DNA of 64,000 nucleotides from Polynucleobacter parvulilacunae (GTDB lineage: Bacteria; Pseudomonadota; Gammaproteobacteria; Burkholderiales; Burkholderiaceae). The stretch is taken from positions 1 to 64,000 of the forward strand of contig NZ_JACVPW010000001.1 of NCBI RefSeq assembly GCF_018881715.1. Direction: 5' to 3'. Below are positions 47,142-57,699 of this stretch, in pieces. Positions within the stretch are counted from its first letter, which is position 1. Every line of letters begins with the position of its first letter. The notes below the pieces were generated by a model. That model ran no database searches and was not told the origin of the DNA. It saw only the letters and a program-made list of their open reading frames with translations. Made by a program: the position numbers and the translations under genes.

Positions 47142-47903
47142 ATGAATTCAACAAAAACCAAGGTAGCCCTAGTCACCGGCGCAGGAACCGGCATTGGCAA
47201 AGCTGCAGCTAAAGCCCTTCTTAAAGGTGGCTATCAAGTTGTCCTAACGGGTCGTAGCTTAGATAAGCTAGAAAAGGCCATTGCTGACATTGGTGGCACT
47301 AAAAATAACTGTCTTGCGGTAACTTGCGATGTAGGTAAACCTGATGAGGTAAAGAAGCTATTTGCAGCACTGAAGACTCAATTTGGTCGGATTGATGTGC
47401 TATTCAATAATGCTGGAATGGGCGCCCCCGCCATTCCGATGGAAGACCTCAGCTACGAACAATGGATGAATGTCGTCAATGCCAATCTCTGTGGCGCATT
47501 CTTATGCTCACAAGAAGCCATTCGTATGATGAAAGCGCAATCCCCGCAAGGCGGCAGAATTATTAATAATGGCTCAATTTCTGCACATGCTCCAAGACCA
47601 ATGTCGGCGCCCTATACCGCTACAAAGCATGCTATCAGCGGCCTGACCAAGACGATTGCATTAGATGGTCGTCCTTTTAACATTGCCTGCGGTCAAATCG
47701 ATATTGGCAATGCGGCTACAGAAATGACTGAACGAATGGCCGCTGGAATCATGCAAGCCGATCAATCGATCAAAGTAGAGCCACGCATGGATGTTGATCA
47801 TGTAGGAGAGGCCGTACTGCATATGGCGCAGCTCCCACTGGAAAGCAATATTCTCTCGATGACGATTATGGCAACGAATATGCCATTTGTGGGTAGAGGC
47901 TAA
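47142..47903 (+). CDS. Short-chain dehydrogenase/reductase (SDR)
   Basis: '[24 protein letters not shown]', 'LFNNAGMGA', '[13 protein letters not shown]'; start set at 47142. Confidence 0.93.
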   Translation: MNSTKTKVALVTGAGTGIGKAAAKALLKGGYQVVLTGRSLDKLEKAIADIGGTKNNCLAVTCDVGKPDEVKKLFAALKTQFGRIDVLFNNAGMGAPAIPMEDLSYEQWMNVVNANLCGAFLCSQEAIRMMKAQSPQGGRIINNGSISAHAPRPMSAPYTATKHAISGLTKTIALDGRPFNIACGQIDIGNAATEMTERMAAGIMQADQSIKVEPRMDVDHVGEAVLHMAQLPLESNILSMTIMATNMPFVGRG

Positions 47904-47907
47904 AACC

Positions 47908-49113
47908 TTACTGATGCACCAGATTTACCAAAAGTCGAACATCTTTAGCGCCAACCTTAATGGTTTGCGCGGAAGAGATTAAATCTCCGGCTTCTGGCTT
48001 GGCCATGCCAGTCTTAGAGATCCGCACTTCGACACTGACCTCAGTTAATTGCGAGAGCGGCACACTTGGATTCATAGCCAAGGAATCATTCAGAGTAAAA
48101 CTCATCGGAAAATCACTTACAGGCACTTTCAAGACCGCTACCGGCATACGCTCCCCAGGCTTGCGAGCAATCACCATCACAATGTCGCCGGGCTTTATTT
48201 TGGAATTCAGCTCGGCAGATAACGCAATCTTGCCGCTGATGTCTTTTCCAGAGGAAGCGATAGGAGTTGGAGTGGCTGCAGCCAAACCACCTTTAGAACG
48301 CGCCTCAGCAATCGATCCCTGAATAGCTCGCGCCTCATCGGTATCCGGTGGTATTTGTTTTGCTAGCTTTTCCCAAGTTTGAACTGCTGCCTTGTAATTA
48401 TTTGCGTTATAAGAAGCAGTTCCAGATAGCCACAGCGCCATCAAGTTGTCAGGGTCTAGCTTTAAGGCTTGATTAATTAATTGCAGGGGCTTGCCAACAA
48501 AACTGCCATTTGCGTTTGTAGCCAAGACATCCGCGTAATCTGCTAATAACTGTGGATCAGAGTCAATAAAGTTGCCGGCGCGGGCATACGCCTTAGCAGC
48601 ATCTTCATTGCGACCCAAGATACGATAAGAGCGCGCGAGCATCGCCCAACCTTTTAAGTTGCTCGGATCTTTTTCCATTTTGATGGCAAATTCCGCCACC
48701 ATTTTTTCGACGCCCTCTTGCGTCACCGGCTTCTCAGAGCTTCTTTGGGCGATACGAACTACATCACCCAAAGAAAAATATAGTGCCGAGGAAAGCAAAA
48801 CGATGAAGATGCAAAGTCCGATTGCTGTTTTCTTTGTCGAACCTGCGACTTCTTGGTCATCCTCTTCAATCGTGTCTTGGAAAAGACGTTGACGCATTTC
48901 TGCATGAGAAATCTCATAATCAGTAGATGAAATAATGCCAGCTGTATGCTCAGCCTCCAATTTATCTAACTCTTCTCGGTAAATGACGGCATTCATCTGG
49001 CGACGCGATGTAGATTTACCCTTCGCCGGAAAAATAAAAGGACGTAGCAGCAATACTAAGACCAATACCAAGAGCAAGAAAGCAGGAATCAAGAAGCTAG
49101 TCACTAAATTCAT
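47908..49113 (-). CDS. ccmI: Cytochrome c-type biogenesis protein CcmI
   Basis: Two N-terminal TM, TPR region 'LARSYRILGRNEDAAKAYARAG', C-terminal 'VMVIARKPGERMPVAVLKVPVSDFPMSFTLNDSLAMNP'. Confidence 0.93.
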   Translation of the reverse strand: MNLVTSFLIPAFLLLVLVLVLLLRPFIFPAKGKSTSRRQMNAVIYREELDKLEAEHTAGIISSTDYEISHAEMRQRLFQDTIEEDDQEVAGSTKKTAIGLCIFIVLLSSALYFSLGDVVRIAQRSSEKPVTQEGVEKMVAEFAIKMEKDPSNLKGWAMLARSYRILGRNEDAAKAYARAGNFIDSDPQLLADYADVLATNANGSFVGKPLQLINQALKLDPDNLMALWLSGTASYNANNYKAAVQTWEKLAKQIPPDTDEARAIQGSIAEARSKGGLAAATPTPIASSGKDISGKIALSAELNSKIKPGDIVMVIARKPGERMPVAVLKVPVSDFPMSFTLNDSLAMNPSVPLSQLTEVSVEVRISKTGMAKPEAGDLISSAQTIKVGAKDVRLLVNLVHQ

Positions 49114-49580
49114 CCTTCTTTCTGATTGCTTGAGTTAAGTAATGCATCAATTTTCTGATTATCCGAATCAGTCAAGGTCACACTGGGAACACTATGATTT
49201 CTACGGCGCAAATAAGTTAATAGGCCTGCAATACCAATGCCCAAAATAACAAATGGCCCAATCCAAAGCAACCATGTTACTGGCTTGACTGGCGGACGAT
49301 AGAGCACAAAGTCACCGTAGCGCTCAACCATAAAGTTTCGAATCTGATCATCACTCTTACCCTCTTTAATCAGAATCCGAATTTCACGACGCAAATCATT
49401 TGCTAGATCTGAACGTGAGCCAGCTAAAGATTCGTTTTGACATACCAAGCAACGCATTTCTTCAGAAATACTAATCAGGCGCTGTTCTGTTACGGGATCA
49501 TCTGCCAAAGGAGCGGCCTCATTGGCAAAGGCGCCGCCAAGACTCAAAACACAAATAGTAGTTAAGAAAAGCTTTCTCAT
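49110..49580 (-). CDS. ccmH: Cytochrome c-type biogenesis protein CcmH
   Basis: 'EEMRCLVCQNESLAGSRSDLANDLRREIRILIKEGKSDDQIRNFMVERYGDFVLYRPPVKPVTWLLW'. Confidence 0.96.
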   Translation of the reverse strand: MRKLFLTTICVLSLGGAFANEAAPLADDPVTEQRLISISEEMRCLVCQNESLAGSRSDLANDLRREIRILIKEGKSDDQIRNFMVERYGDFVLYRPPVKPVTWLLWIGPFVILGIGIAGLLTYLRRRNHSVPSVTLTDSDNQKIDALLNSSNQKEG

Positions 49581-50107
49581 GATTTCTTCAGATCGCTCAA
49601 CATGGGATAAATTTTTTGATTCAATAAATCCATGGTTAGAGGACCAATATGCTTAAAGCGTATTACTCCTGCCTTATCAATAATGTAGGTCTCCGGCACA
49701 CCATAGACACCATAGTCGATACCTACTCGGCCATTGCCATCAAAAGCAGACAACATATAAGGATTGCCTTGTTTAGCCAACATCGCCAGTGCATCTTCAC
49801 GCTTATCTTTGTAGTCCAAACCAATCACTGGTGCCATTTGAGATTTAGCAAGCTCAACCAATACAGGATGCTCTTCACGGCATGCTACACACCAGGATGC
49901 CCAAACATTCAGAATCCATACCTGGCCCTTCATGCTTGCTGGTGAAAATGTTTTACCAGCTTCAGCCAATTGAGGAACTTCAAATGATGGTGCTGCTTTG
50001 TTAATCAATGGAGAAGGCACTTCATGCGGATCACGATTTAATCCGATAGCCAAGAAGACTACTAAGCCAATAAACAATGCCAGTGGAATTAAAAATTTGG
50101 CTTTCAT
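49577..50107 (-). CDS. ccmG: DsbE/CcmG thiol:disulfide interchange protein
   Basis: 'KGQVWILNVWASWCVACREEHPVLVELAK' (WCxxC), 'YGVYGVPETYIIDKAGVIRFKHIG'. Confidence 0.96.
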   Translation of the reverse strand: MKAKFLIPLALFIGLVVFLAIGLNRDPHEVPSPLINKAAPSFEVPQLAEAGKTFSPASMKGQVWILNVWASWCVACREEHPVLVELAKSQMAPVIGLDYKDKREDALAMLAKQGNPYMLSAFDGNGRVGIDYGVYGVPETYIIDKAGVIRFKHIGPLTMDLLNQKIYPMLSDLKKS

Positions 50108-52023
50108 GAGAATTTGCTCTTCAACTTCAAGCGATAACGCTTATCTGACATGGCCAATACGCCGCCTAAAGCCATTAACAAGCAACCACCCCAAATCCAA
50201 TCAACAAAAGGCTTGTAGTAAACACGTACAGCCCATGATTGGTCGCCCAATTCTTCGCCCAGAGAAACATAAATATCTCGTGTTAGGCCCGCATCAATCG
50301 CTGCCTCAGTCATGGGCATTGTTGATGAGAAGTAACTTCTCTTCTCGGGATAAAGGCTAATCTGATTGCTGCCATTTTTTGATAACAGGAATGTCCCGCG
50401 CATGGCTTGGTAGTTCGGGCCACGAGCAGCACTTACACCCTGCAGCTGAATTTGATAACCGCCAACACTGACCGTATCGCCCGCTGACATACGAACATCT
50501 TTTTCTTCTTGGTAAGCGCCCACCATCGTGACGCCAATAACAAATACTGCAATACCCAAATGCGCTACCTGCATGCCAATGAAAGAACGTGTTGGTTTGC
50601 CGGCTTTAGCCTGGCGAACGATTTGCATGCAACCAGAAGCGATCACCCAAAAAGCCAGCATGAAACCCATGCCTGCTAACCAGGTAAATTGACCCATAAC
50701 AAGTGGAATGGATACACCCGCAACCATGGCAACTAAGCCGGCAAGCCACAAGCGCTTGATGATGGCGAGTAAATTACTCTGTTTCCAGCTCGCCCATGGC
50801 CCGATCCCCATGAGCACTAATAGAGGAACCATGATGGGAACAAAGACGCTATTGAAGTAAGGGGGGCCTACAGAAATCTTACCTAGGTGAAGCGCATCGA
50901 TTAGCAACGGATAGAGCGTCCCTAACAAAACAGATCCAGCAGAGACAACGAGAAAGACATTGCCAAGCAAAATAAATGTTTCCCTTGAGCTTAAGCTGAA
51001 TTTTCCACCCATTGAACTCTTCGGTGCGCGCCATGCGTAAAGCAAGAGTGATGAACCAACCACCAGTGATAAGAAGATCAATATAAAAATGCCGCGTCGT
51101 GGGTCAGTTGCAAACGCATGCACTGATGTCAATACACCAGAGCGAACTAAAAAAGTTCCTAGTAATGATAAGGAGAATGCTGTAATCGCCAAAAGCACAG
51201 TCCAACTCTTAAAGCCGCCACGCTTCTCAGTGACTGCTAAAGAATGTAATAAAGCAGTGCCGACTAGCCAGGGAATGAATGAGGCGTTCTCGACAGGGTC
51301 CCAGAACCACCAACCACCCCAACCTAATTCGTAGTAGGCCCACCAAGAACCCAGTGCAATACCCAAAGTCAGGAAGACCCACGCTGCAGTAGTCCAAGGA
51401 CGCGACCAACGCGCCCAAGCAGCATCTAACCTACCAGACAATAGCGAGGCAATAGCAAAAGCGAATGCAACCGAGAAACCAACATAGCCCATGTACAGCA
51501 TCGGAGGATGAAACACCAAGCCTGGATCTTGCAGCAATGGATTTAAGGAACGGCCATCTTGCGCAGCAGGCAATAAACGCTCAAATGGATTGGAGGTTGT
51601 TAAAACAAATAACAACAAACCACTAGTAACCAATCCCAATATGCCAATGACTCGCGCAACCATGAAATCATCTAATGCCTTAGAGAGCTGAGCAACCAAA
51701 ATTGTCCAGGTTGCTAGCAAGAAAATCCATAACAAGAGTGAACCTTCGTGCCCACCCCATACAGCACCTAAGCGATAGATCATCGGCAGCTGTGAATTCG
51801 AGTGCTCGGCTACATAGAGCACAGAAAAATCATTGGCGTAAAAACTCCACGCCAATATCCCAAAGGCAATAGCAAGCAATAAGAAAACAGTTTGCGCAGC
51901 AGGCCGCGCCAAGACCAACCAGTCACGGCGACCGTAGTGTGCGCCCAACAAAGGCAATGCCCCTTGAATCAAAGCAATACAAAGTGCCAGAACTAATGCG
52001 TAATGCCCAAACTCAGGAATCAT
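50104..52023 (-). CDS. ccmF: Haem lyase CcmF
   Basis: '[12 protein letters not shown]', '[22 protein letters not shown]'. Confidence 0.97.
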   Translation of the reverse strand: MIPEFGHYALVLALCIALIQGALPLLGAHYGRRDWLVLARPAAQTVFLLLAIAFGILAWSFYANDFSVLYVAEHSNSQLPMIYRLGAVWGGHEGSLLLWIFLLATWTILVAQLSKALDDFMVARVIGILGLVTSGLLLFVLTTSNPFERLLPAAQDGRSLNPLLQDPGLVFHPPMLYMGYVGFSVAFAFAIASLLSGRLDAAWARWSRPWTTAAWVFLTLGIALGSWWAYYELGWGGWWFWDPVENASFIPWLVGTALLHSLAVTEKRGGFKSWTVLLAITAFSLSLLGTFLVRSGVLTSVHAFATDPRRGIFILIFLSLVVGSSLLLYAWRAPKSSMGGKFSLSSRETFILLGNVFLVVSAGSVLLGTLYPLLIDALHLGKISVGPPYFNSVFVPIMVPLLVLMGIGPWASWKQSNLLAIIKRLWLAGLVAMVAGVSIPLVMGQFTWLAGMGFMLAFWVIASGCMQIVRQAKAGKPTRSFIGMQVAHLGIAVFVIGVTMVGAYQEEKDVRMSAGDTVSVGGYQIQLQGVSAARGPNYQAMRGTFLLSKNGSNQISLYPEKRSYFSSTMPMTEAAIDAGLTRDIYVSLGEELGDQSWAVRVYYKPFVDWIWGGCLLMALGGVLAMSDKRYRLKLKSKFS

Positions 52024-52466
52024 TTAGCGCTTCCATTGTTGCTGCCATTTTTTTGAGCTTGATCTAAAGCATGTTTAGCCTCAGGAGGCATGTAATTCTC
52101 ATCATGTTTCGCAAGCACTTCACTAGCAATAAATTCGCCATTCGCATTCATGCGACCTTGAATCACTGCGCCCTTACCTTCTTTAAATAAATCAGGAAGA
52201 ATGCCGGTGTATGCAACCGGAATATCTTTAGCGAGATCGGTAATCACAAAATGGACTGTTAAACCATCGCGCTTTAAAGAGCCGTCTTTAACCATGCCCC
52301 CAATTCGAAAGGCCTGACCCTGAGGGGCCTTTCCTGCTACCACCTCGCTTGGGGTCACATATAAAGCAATATTGCTATTGAGCGCATTCAAAATTAAGAG
52401 TGCAGCCACCCCAATAGCGATGAGTGCGGCAACAATAATCAATGCGCGTTTATGTCTAGGCTTCAC
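52020..52466 (-). CDS. ccmE: Cytochrome c maturation protein CcmE (haem chaperone)
   Basis: '[25 protein letters not shown]...[17 protein letters not shown]' (HxxxY haem motif). Confidence 0.96.
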   Translation of the reverse strand: MKPRHKRALIIVAALIAIGVAALLILNALNSNIALYVTPSEVVAGKAPQGQAFRIGGMVKDGSLKRDGLTVHFVITDLAKDIPVAYTGILPDLFKEGKGAVIQGRMNANGEFIASEVLAKHDENYMPPEAKHALDQAQKNGSNNGSAK

Positions 52467-52651
52467 TTACTAATCTCTTTATCAAACTGCTCTGCCAATT
52501 GCTCTTGCTTTAATCTGCGCACGATTGCCTTGAAACGAGCGCGCACTAGCAATGGCTCCAATATCAAAACCAAGGCACAAATACCAAAACTACTCCACAC
52601 ATAGAGTGCGTAGCCACCCATGGCAAAAAACTCGGAAGGGCTATTCCACAT
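52463..52651 (-). CDS. ccmD: Haem exporter protein CcmD
   Basis: 62 aa; '[34 protein letters not shown]'. Confidence 0.93.
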   Translation of the reverse strand: MWNSPSEFFAMGGYALYVWSSFGICALVLILEPLLVRARFKAIVRRLKQEQLAEQFDKEISK

Positions 52652-53421
52652 CAGCTTTTCACCTCAATTGATTGTCTCACCCAATCAGCATGGGCCTCAC
52701 GCTCCAAAATAATTGCCCTTACTCGCATTAAGGTGACAGCAATGGTGTACATCCATAAGCACAAAGCCATCAAGAGCATTCCACAGAGCATGGTCTGAGC
52801 CATTGCCGGCGCTTTGGTCAATGAAACAGAAGCGCCTTGATGCAAGGTATTCCACCACTTCACTGAAAAATAAATAATGGGCACGTTCACAACACCTACC
52901 AAAGCCAAAATAGCGCTGGCTTTATCAGCACGGCGCGGATCATCAATAGAAGCCCTTAAAGCAATGAAACCCAAATACAGAAATAAGAGGATCAACTCTG
53001 AAGTGAGGCGCGCATCCCAAACCCACCAAGCACCCCACATTGGCTTGCCCCAGAATGCGCCAGTCCACAGAGATAAAAATGCCATCCATGCGCCGATTGG
53101 AGCAAGTGCTTGAGCCATCATGGCAGATAAGCGGGTATTAAAAATTAAACCCAGCCCTGCCCAAGTAGCCATCACCAAATAAATGAACATCGACATCCAA
53201 GAGGCGGGCACATGAATAAAGATAATGCGATAGCCCTGCCCTTGAACAGCATCTATAGGCGCAACAAAGAAGCTAACCCATAAACCAGCAGCGCCAAACA
53301 CAAAAGTAAGAACCCAGAAGAATGGGATGAGCTTACCCGCCACCGGATAAAAGGTGCTCGGGCTAGATAACTTAAACCAGTTAACTACGCGGTGATTAGA
53401 AAAATTATTTATCTGACTCAT
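52651..53421 (-). CDS. ccmC: Haem ABC transporter permease CcmC
   Basis: 'IIFIHVPASWMSMFIYLVMA...GAFWGKPMWGAWWVWDARLTSELILLFLYLG'. Confidence 0.97.
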   Translation of the reverse strand: MSQINNFSNHRVVNWFKLSSPSTFYPVAGKLIPFFWVLTFVFGAAGLWVSFFVAPIDAVQGQGYRIIFIHVPASWMSMFIYLVMATWAGLGLIFNTRLSAMMAQALAPIGAWMAFLSLWTGAFWGKPMWGAWWVWDARLTSELILLFLYLGFIALRASIDDPRRADKASAILALVGVVNVPIIYFSVKWWNTLHQGASVSLTKAPAMAQTMLCGMLLMALCLWMYTIAVTLMRVRAIILEREAHADWVRQSIEVKS

Positions 53422-54083
53422 TCAATTGCAATCTTTACAGCGGCACTACTTACCCAAGGGACAAATGCTAAAGCCAAAATCAATAATGCGCCAAGTAGTG
53501 AAAAATGACCTGATGCATCCAAGCCCACACTATTTGCATAAACAGCACCAGCACCAAAAATGAGTACGGGGATGTACAACGGCAGAATCAACAAGCTTAA
53601 CAACACGCTTCCGCCTCTCACCCCCAGGGTCAATGCTGCCCCTATAGAGCCTACCAAGGATAGCACTGGTGTACCCAATAAAAGGGTTCCTATCAACACA
53701 TACAAAGAGCTGATATCCAGATCAAACTGAATACCAATGATAGGAGCCAAAAGCACAAGGGGTAATCCGCACACAATCCAGTGAGCAATAATTTTTCCAG
53801 TAACAAGCAACACCATTGGCTGAGGCGATAAAGCAAGCTGCTCCAAAGAGCCATCTTGGTAGTCGGCAGCAAACATACGATGCAAGCCCAACAAAGTCGA
53901 TAACAAAGCTGCAACCCAAAGAACGCCTGGTGCAATTTTGCGCAGCAAAGCAGCATCTGCACCAATACCCAATGGAAATAGACTGGTCACCACCACAAAA
54001 AAGAAGAGGGCCGTAAGTACTTCGCTCTTGCGTCGCAAAACCAAGAGCAAGTCACGACGAATAATTGCTAGCAAGGCATTCAT
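53418..54083 (-). CDS. ccmB: Haem exporter permease CcmB
   Basis: 'IIRRDLLLVLRRKSEVLTALFFFVVVTSLFPLGIG', 'MFAADYQDGSLEQLALSPQP'. Confidence 0.95.
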   Translation of the reverse strand: MNALLAIIRRDLLLVLRRKSEVLTALFFFVVVTSLFPLGIGADAALLRKIAPGVLWVAALLSTLLGLHRMFAADYQDGSLEQLALSPQPMVLLVTGKIIAHWIVCGLPLVLLAPIIGIQFDLDISSLYVLIGTLLLGTPVLSLVGSIGAALTLGVRGGSVLLSLLILPLYIPVLIFGAGAVYANSVGLDASGHFSLLGALLILALAFVPWVSSAAVKIAIE

Positions 54084-54727
54084 AGATCTAGCACCCTTAC
54101 CTGCGGAAGACTTACTTCTTGATGGCTCGTTAAGACCACCAACCCACCTTGCTCTGCATGCTCTGCAATGAGTCCCTGCAAAGCTTGTACTGCATGAGTA
54201 TCCAGCGCATTGAATGGCTCATCCAAGATCCACAGTTTTGCTTGACGCGTCAGCATCCGGGCCATTAGTACGCGACGCTTTTGTCCGGCCGATAAGCAAC
54301 TAACCGGCAAGTGCTCGCGCCCACGCAAACCAAAACGCCAGAGAGCAGCTAAAGCTTTATCTTCAGGTAATTGAATATCATCCAAGGCTGCATAAAGCTG
54401 TAAATTTTCTAGCGCTGTTAAGTCTTCTTTCAAGGCATCGCGATGTCCCAGAAATAAAAGTTCGCGATGATAGTGAGCTGGCTCTCGAGAAATAGCTAAG
54501 CCATTCCAAAGCACCTCTCCTAACTCAGGCTTAGATAATCCAGTTAAGAGTCTCAATAAGCTAGTCTTGCCAACGCCATTTTGACCGCGTACATGCAAAC
54601 ACTCGCCAGCAGAGACCGCTAGATTTAACCCAAAAAACAACTGCTTTTCACCCCGAATACAAGTTAGCTCACGAGCTTCGAGTGTCAAGAGCGGCTTATT
54701 GAAGGAGGAGTAAGTATCAGCAGTCAT
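54080..54727 (-). CDS. ccmA: Haem exporter ATP-binding protein CcmA
   Basis: Walker A 'RGQNGVGKTSLLRLLTG', signature 'LSAGQKRRVLMARM', Walker B 'LWILDEPFNALD'. Confidence 0.96.
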   Translation of the reverse strand: MTADTYSSFNKPLLTLEARELTCIRGEKQLFFGLNLAVSAGECLHVRGQNGVGKTSLLRLLTGLSKPELGEVLWNGLAISREPAHYHRELLFLGHRDALKEDLTALENLQLYAALDDIQLPEDKALAALWRFGLRGREHLPVSCLSAGQKRRVLMARMLTRQAKLWILDEPFNALDTHAVQALQGLIAEHAEQGGLVVLTSHQEVSLPQVRVLDL

Positions 54728-54869
54728 GAGGGTTTGTGGCTTGAATCACCACCCCTGGCATTGTCCAAGAGCCCCTGTGAGCTGTCAAACTAGCTAAAGT
54801 GGAATTTTGGGAATATTCTCTTTTAATTCAATTACTTATGTGATTATAAACCGAGATGACCGACAAAGA

Positions 54870-54894
54870 AAAAACCACCCGTAGGTGGTTTTTC
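54870..54894. terminator. Rho-independent terminator
   Basis: AAAAACCACC-CGTA-GGTGGTTTTT. Confidence 0.85.
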
Positions 54895-54920
54895 AGACTA
54901 GATCGATCTAAGCGAGGGAT

Positions 54921-55493
54921 TTACTCCTTTTTAGATGCCTCAATGGCGATCAAGATGGTTACGTCGTCACCTACGTGTGGCGCGTATTTACCCATATTGA
55001 ATTCCGTACGCTTTACTTTAGTTTCTGCGTTAGCGCCGCAATAATCTACGCCAGACATTGGGTGTTTTTTGCACTCAAAGTTAGTAATTTTTAAAGTTAC
55101 TGGCTTGCTTACACCCTTCAGAGTCAACACACCCTTCAAAGCAACTGGCTTATCGCCTTTGAAAATCATGTCGTTAGATTGAAAGCTGGCAGTTGGAAAT
55201 TGTGTGGTTGATAAAAAATCTTCACCTTGGATATGCGTATTAAATAATGCAGATCCTGTATCAACAGATTTTGTATCAATCGTAATGTCCACACTACCTT
55301 TTTTAGCAGTTTGATCAATTGTTACGGTACCAGTAACGTTATTGAAACGGCTAGTTTGATTTGAAAAACCTAAGTGGTTGTATTCAAACTGTGCAAAAGT
55401 ATGATTTGCATCTGTTGTATAGGTAGCTGGAGCAGCGAGAGCAGAGCTCAAACCAATTGCTGCAAATAAAGCGATAAGTAATTTTGATTTCAT
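54921..55493 (-). CDS. YceI family periplasmic lipid/quinone-binding protein
   Basis: 'YTTDANHTFAQFEYNHLGFSNQTSRFNNVTGTVTIDQTAKKGSVDITIDTKSVDTGSALFNTHIQGEDFLSTTQFPTASF'. Confidence 0.95.
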   Translation of the reverse strand: MKSKLLIALFAAIGLSSALAAPATYTTDANHTFAQFEYNHLGFSNQTSRFNNVTGTVTIDQTAKKGSVDITIDTKSVDTGSALFNTHIQGEDFLSTTQFPTASFQSNDMIFKGDKPVALKGVLTLKGVSKPVTLKITNFECKKHPMSGVDYCGANAETKVKRTEFNMGKYAPHVGDDVTILIAIEASKKE

Positions 55494-55524
55494 GTAATTC
55501 TCCTAATTAAAAATTGAATAAGTA

Positions 55525-55543
55525 AGTTAAGTTAAGTTAAGTA
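55525..55543. repeat. Pentanucleotide tandem repeat (AGTTA)n
   Basis: agttaagttaagttaagta in the gap between the two yceI genes. Confidence 0.7.
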
Positions 55544-55564
55544 ATGCTAAATAAATTTGTAAAG

Positions 55565-56152
55565 CTATTTTTGATTTAAGACCAAATGCACATTGACCGG
55601 AACCTCATTAGCGACTGCAGAGGTATCGGCCCAATTTCCAGCGCCCAAGCCAAAATCTAATCTCAACATCTGAAAGCTCGCATCAAAAACCATCTGCTTA
55701 CCTTGAGACTGGTACTTCACGGCCATCAATAGCGGCACGGCTTTGCCTTTGATCGTCAGCGTTCCGCGGACATCTAGGCTATTCGGCCCAGTAGCCTTAA
55801 CGGTTTCTGTTACATAACTAGCCGTAGGGAAAAGTTTGGCGCTAAACCAGTCCTTACCCTTTGCCTCTTCTTGCAACTCGTCGCCACCAGCATTGAAACT
55901 AGAAATTTCAATAACAAGATTGGCTTTGGCTTTTTCTGGCTCTTCTGGATTAAATGAAATCTTTCCGGAGAATTTTCCAAAACCTCCAGAAATCTTCGAG
56001 CCCATCAACTTGCTTGTAAAAGTTATCTTACTTTTAGTGGCATCAATAGAAGAGTACTCTGTAGCATAGGAGGAACTAGCAACACTCATTACAAAAGCAA
56101 CAAACAGCACTCTTAATAGTGTTGGCATTTGAACCAAGGAATTATTTTTCAT
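55565..56152 (-). CDS. YceI family protein (second copy)
   Basis: 'YSSIDATKSKITFTSKLMGSKISGGFGKFSGKISFNPEEPEKAKANLVIEISSFNAGGDELQEEAKGKDWFSAKLFPTASY'; start at 56152, overlapping cytochrome b by 11 bp. Confidence 0.93.
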   Translation of the reverse strand: MKNNSLVQMPTLLRVLFVAFVMSVASSSYATEYSSIDATKSKITFTSKLMGSKISGGFGKFSGKISFNPEEPEKAKANLVIEISSFNAGGDELQEEAKGKDWFSAKLFPTASYVTETVKATGPNSLDVRGTLTIKGKAVPLLMAVKYQSQGKQMVFDASFQMLRLDFGLGAGNWADTSAVANEVPVNVHLVLNQK

Positions 56153-56690
56153 CAACAGAACCTCCAAATGTCATGCGACTCAACAAACCATCTTTATCGA
56201 TGAACTGATGTTTCAATGCAGCCAGGATATGAAGTCCAACCAATACCATCAGCCCATTTGCTAAAATCTCATGAATTTCCTTTAGTTGATGACCCAAGGC
56301 CTTATCTTTATCAACTAAATCTGGCAACTCAAATAAACCAAAGTAGTTCACCGTATACCCCTTTGCGGAACTCATTAACCAGCCCACTACGGGGATCGCC
56401 AGCATCAACAAATAAAGAGTGAGATGAGTTAGCTGCATAGCCTTTTCTTGCCATGCGGGCATTTGTAGCTTGAGAGGTGGCACAGAATGTGTAGCTCGCC
56501 ATAGCAAACGCAGTATCACCAAAAAGAAGATGGTGACGCCCAACCACTTATGCCAACTCAGCCCTGTGATTCTGGCGGGGCTCAAAGGCATGTCGTCGAT
56601 GGCAATTGCAATTGACCATGTTGTAAAGATCAAGAGCGCCATCACCCAGTGAAGGATGATGGCAATAAAGGTATATCTGACCTTACGCAT
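56142..56690 (-). CDS. Cytochrome b561-family membrane protein
   Basis: 'IILHWVMALLIFTTWSIAIAIDDMPLSPARITGLSWHKWLGVTIFFLVILRLLWRATHSVPP', 'EIHEILANGLMVLVGLHILAALKHQFIDKDGLLSRM'. Confidence 0.95.
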   Translation of the reverse strand: MRKVRYTFIAIILHWVMALLIFTTWSIAIAIDDMPLSPARITGLSWHKWLGVTIFFLVILRLLWRATHSVPPLKLQMPAWQEKAMQLTHLTLYLLMLAIPVVGWLMSSAKGYTVNYFGLFELPDLVDKDKALGHQLKEIHEILANGLMVLVGLHILAALKHQFIDKDGLLSRMTFGGSVDEK

Positions 56691-57244
56691 TAGCCGCGCA
56701 ATTGCTTAGTGATTTTTGCAATACGCTCCCCATAAAGACGCGCTGTCTCTAGGTCGCCTACATTAACTTCATCAGCACTTGCATCGGATGGGGTTTGCAT
56801 CATCGCACCGGCAAATGAACCAACATAGTTAACGTCGTCACGTTTAGCGGCTTTTGAATTTGAAGGCATCAACCCTGTACCAATCCATAATCCTGAATGC
56901 TGCATTGCCAGTGTAAAGAAGTAATGCAATGTGGAATGTTTATCGCCATTCATGGTTGCTGAATTCGTAAAACCTCCAAATACCTTGTCTTTCCATTGCT
57001 GCGAGAACCACTGTTTAGAGCTAGCATCCGCAAACTTCTTAAACTGCCAGCTCACAGTGCCCATGTAGGTTGGCGAGCCAAATACAATCGCATCCGCATC
57101 ATTTAAAGTCACCCATTGTGCATCGGTAATATTACCTTCAGCATCAATGGCCACCAGAGTGCCATTAGCGCCCTTAGCAACAGCTTCAGCCTGTTTTACA
57201 GTGTGGCCATAACCACTATGAAATACCACAGCTACTTTGCTCAT
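56690..57244 (-). CDS. Flavodoxin/NAD(P)H:quinone oxidoreductase (WrbA-like)
   Basis: 'VAVVFHSGYGHTVKQAEAVAKGA', 'DADAIVFGSPTYMGTVSWQFKKFADAS', 'KVFGGFTNSATMNGD'. Confidence 0.9.
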   Translation of the reverse strand: MSKVAVVFHSGYGHTVKQAEAVAKGANGTLVAIDAEGNITDAQWVTLNDADAIVFGSPTYMGTVSWQFKKFADASSKQWFSQQWKDKVFGGFTNSATMNGDKHSTLHYFFTLAMQHSGLWIGTGLMPSNSKAAKRDDVNYVGSFAGAMMQTPSDASADEVNVGDLETARLYGERIAKITKQLRG

Positions 57245-57272
57245 GTAATTCTCCTTGTCTTGCTCGGCTTGA

Positions 57273-57695
57273 TTAAAAGATGTCTTTCAATAACTTAAGA
57301 GATTTCTCAAGCTGTTGCAATTCATCTGATGATAATTTTTTAAATGCCTTATTTAAAAACTCCAAATGCTCAGGAAATACTTTTTCAAATACAGATTGAC
57401 CATCCGACGTTAATCCAATGAGCTGACTACGAGCATCCTCTGAATTCGCCTGTCTAAGAATGAGTCCTTTTGCTTCTAAGCGCTCCAATACACCTGTGAG
57501 CGTCCCTTTGGTAACCAAGGTCTTCTCCCCAAGCTCCTTACAGCTCATCGGCAACTGATTTCCCAAGGTTGCGATTACATCAAACTGTGTCATCGTCAGA
57601 CCCAAGGATTTAATGTGGGGTGCGGAATAACGATCAAACGCTTGATAGGAAGAAACCAGGTTTCTTAGGGTTGGTAAAAAGTTCATTTCTCTCAT
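57273..57695 (-). CDS. MarR family transcriptional regulator
   Basis: 'GLTMTQFDVIATLGNQLPMSCKELGEKTLVTKGTLTGVLERLEAKGLILRQANSEDARSQLIGLTSDG'. Confidence 0.95.
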   Translation of the reverse strand: MREMNFLPTLRNLVSSYQAFDRYSAPHIKSLGLTMTQFDVIATLGNQLPMSCKELGEKTLVTKGTLTGVLERLEAKGLILRQANSEDARSQLIGLTSDGQSVFEKVFPEHLEFLNKAFKKLSSDELQQLEKSLKLLKDIF

Positions 57696-57699
57696 TTAA

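Noticed and set aside
47960-48322. 120-aa plus-strand ORF inside ccmI
   Set aside because: Antisense shadow of a confident gene; no recognisable domain.
49998-50360. 120-aa plus-strand ORF spanning the ccmG/ccmF junction
   Set aside because: Antisense to two ccm genes; no signature.
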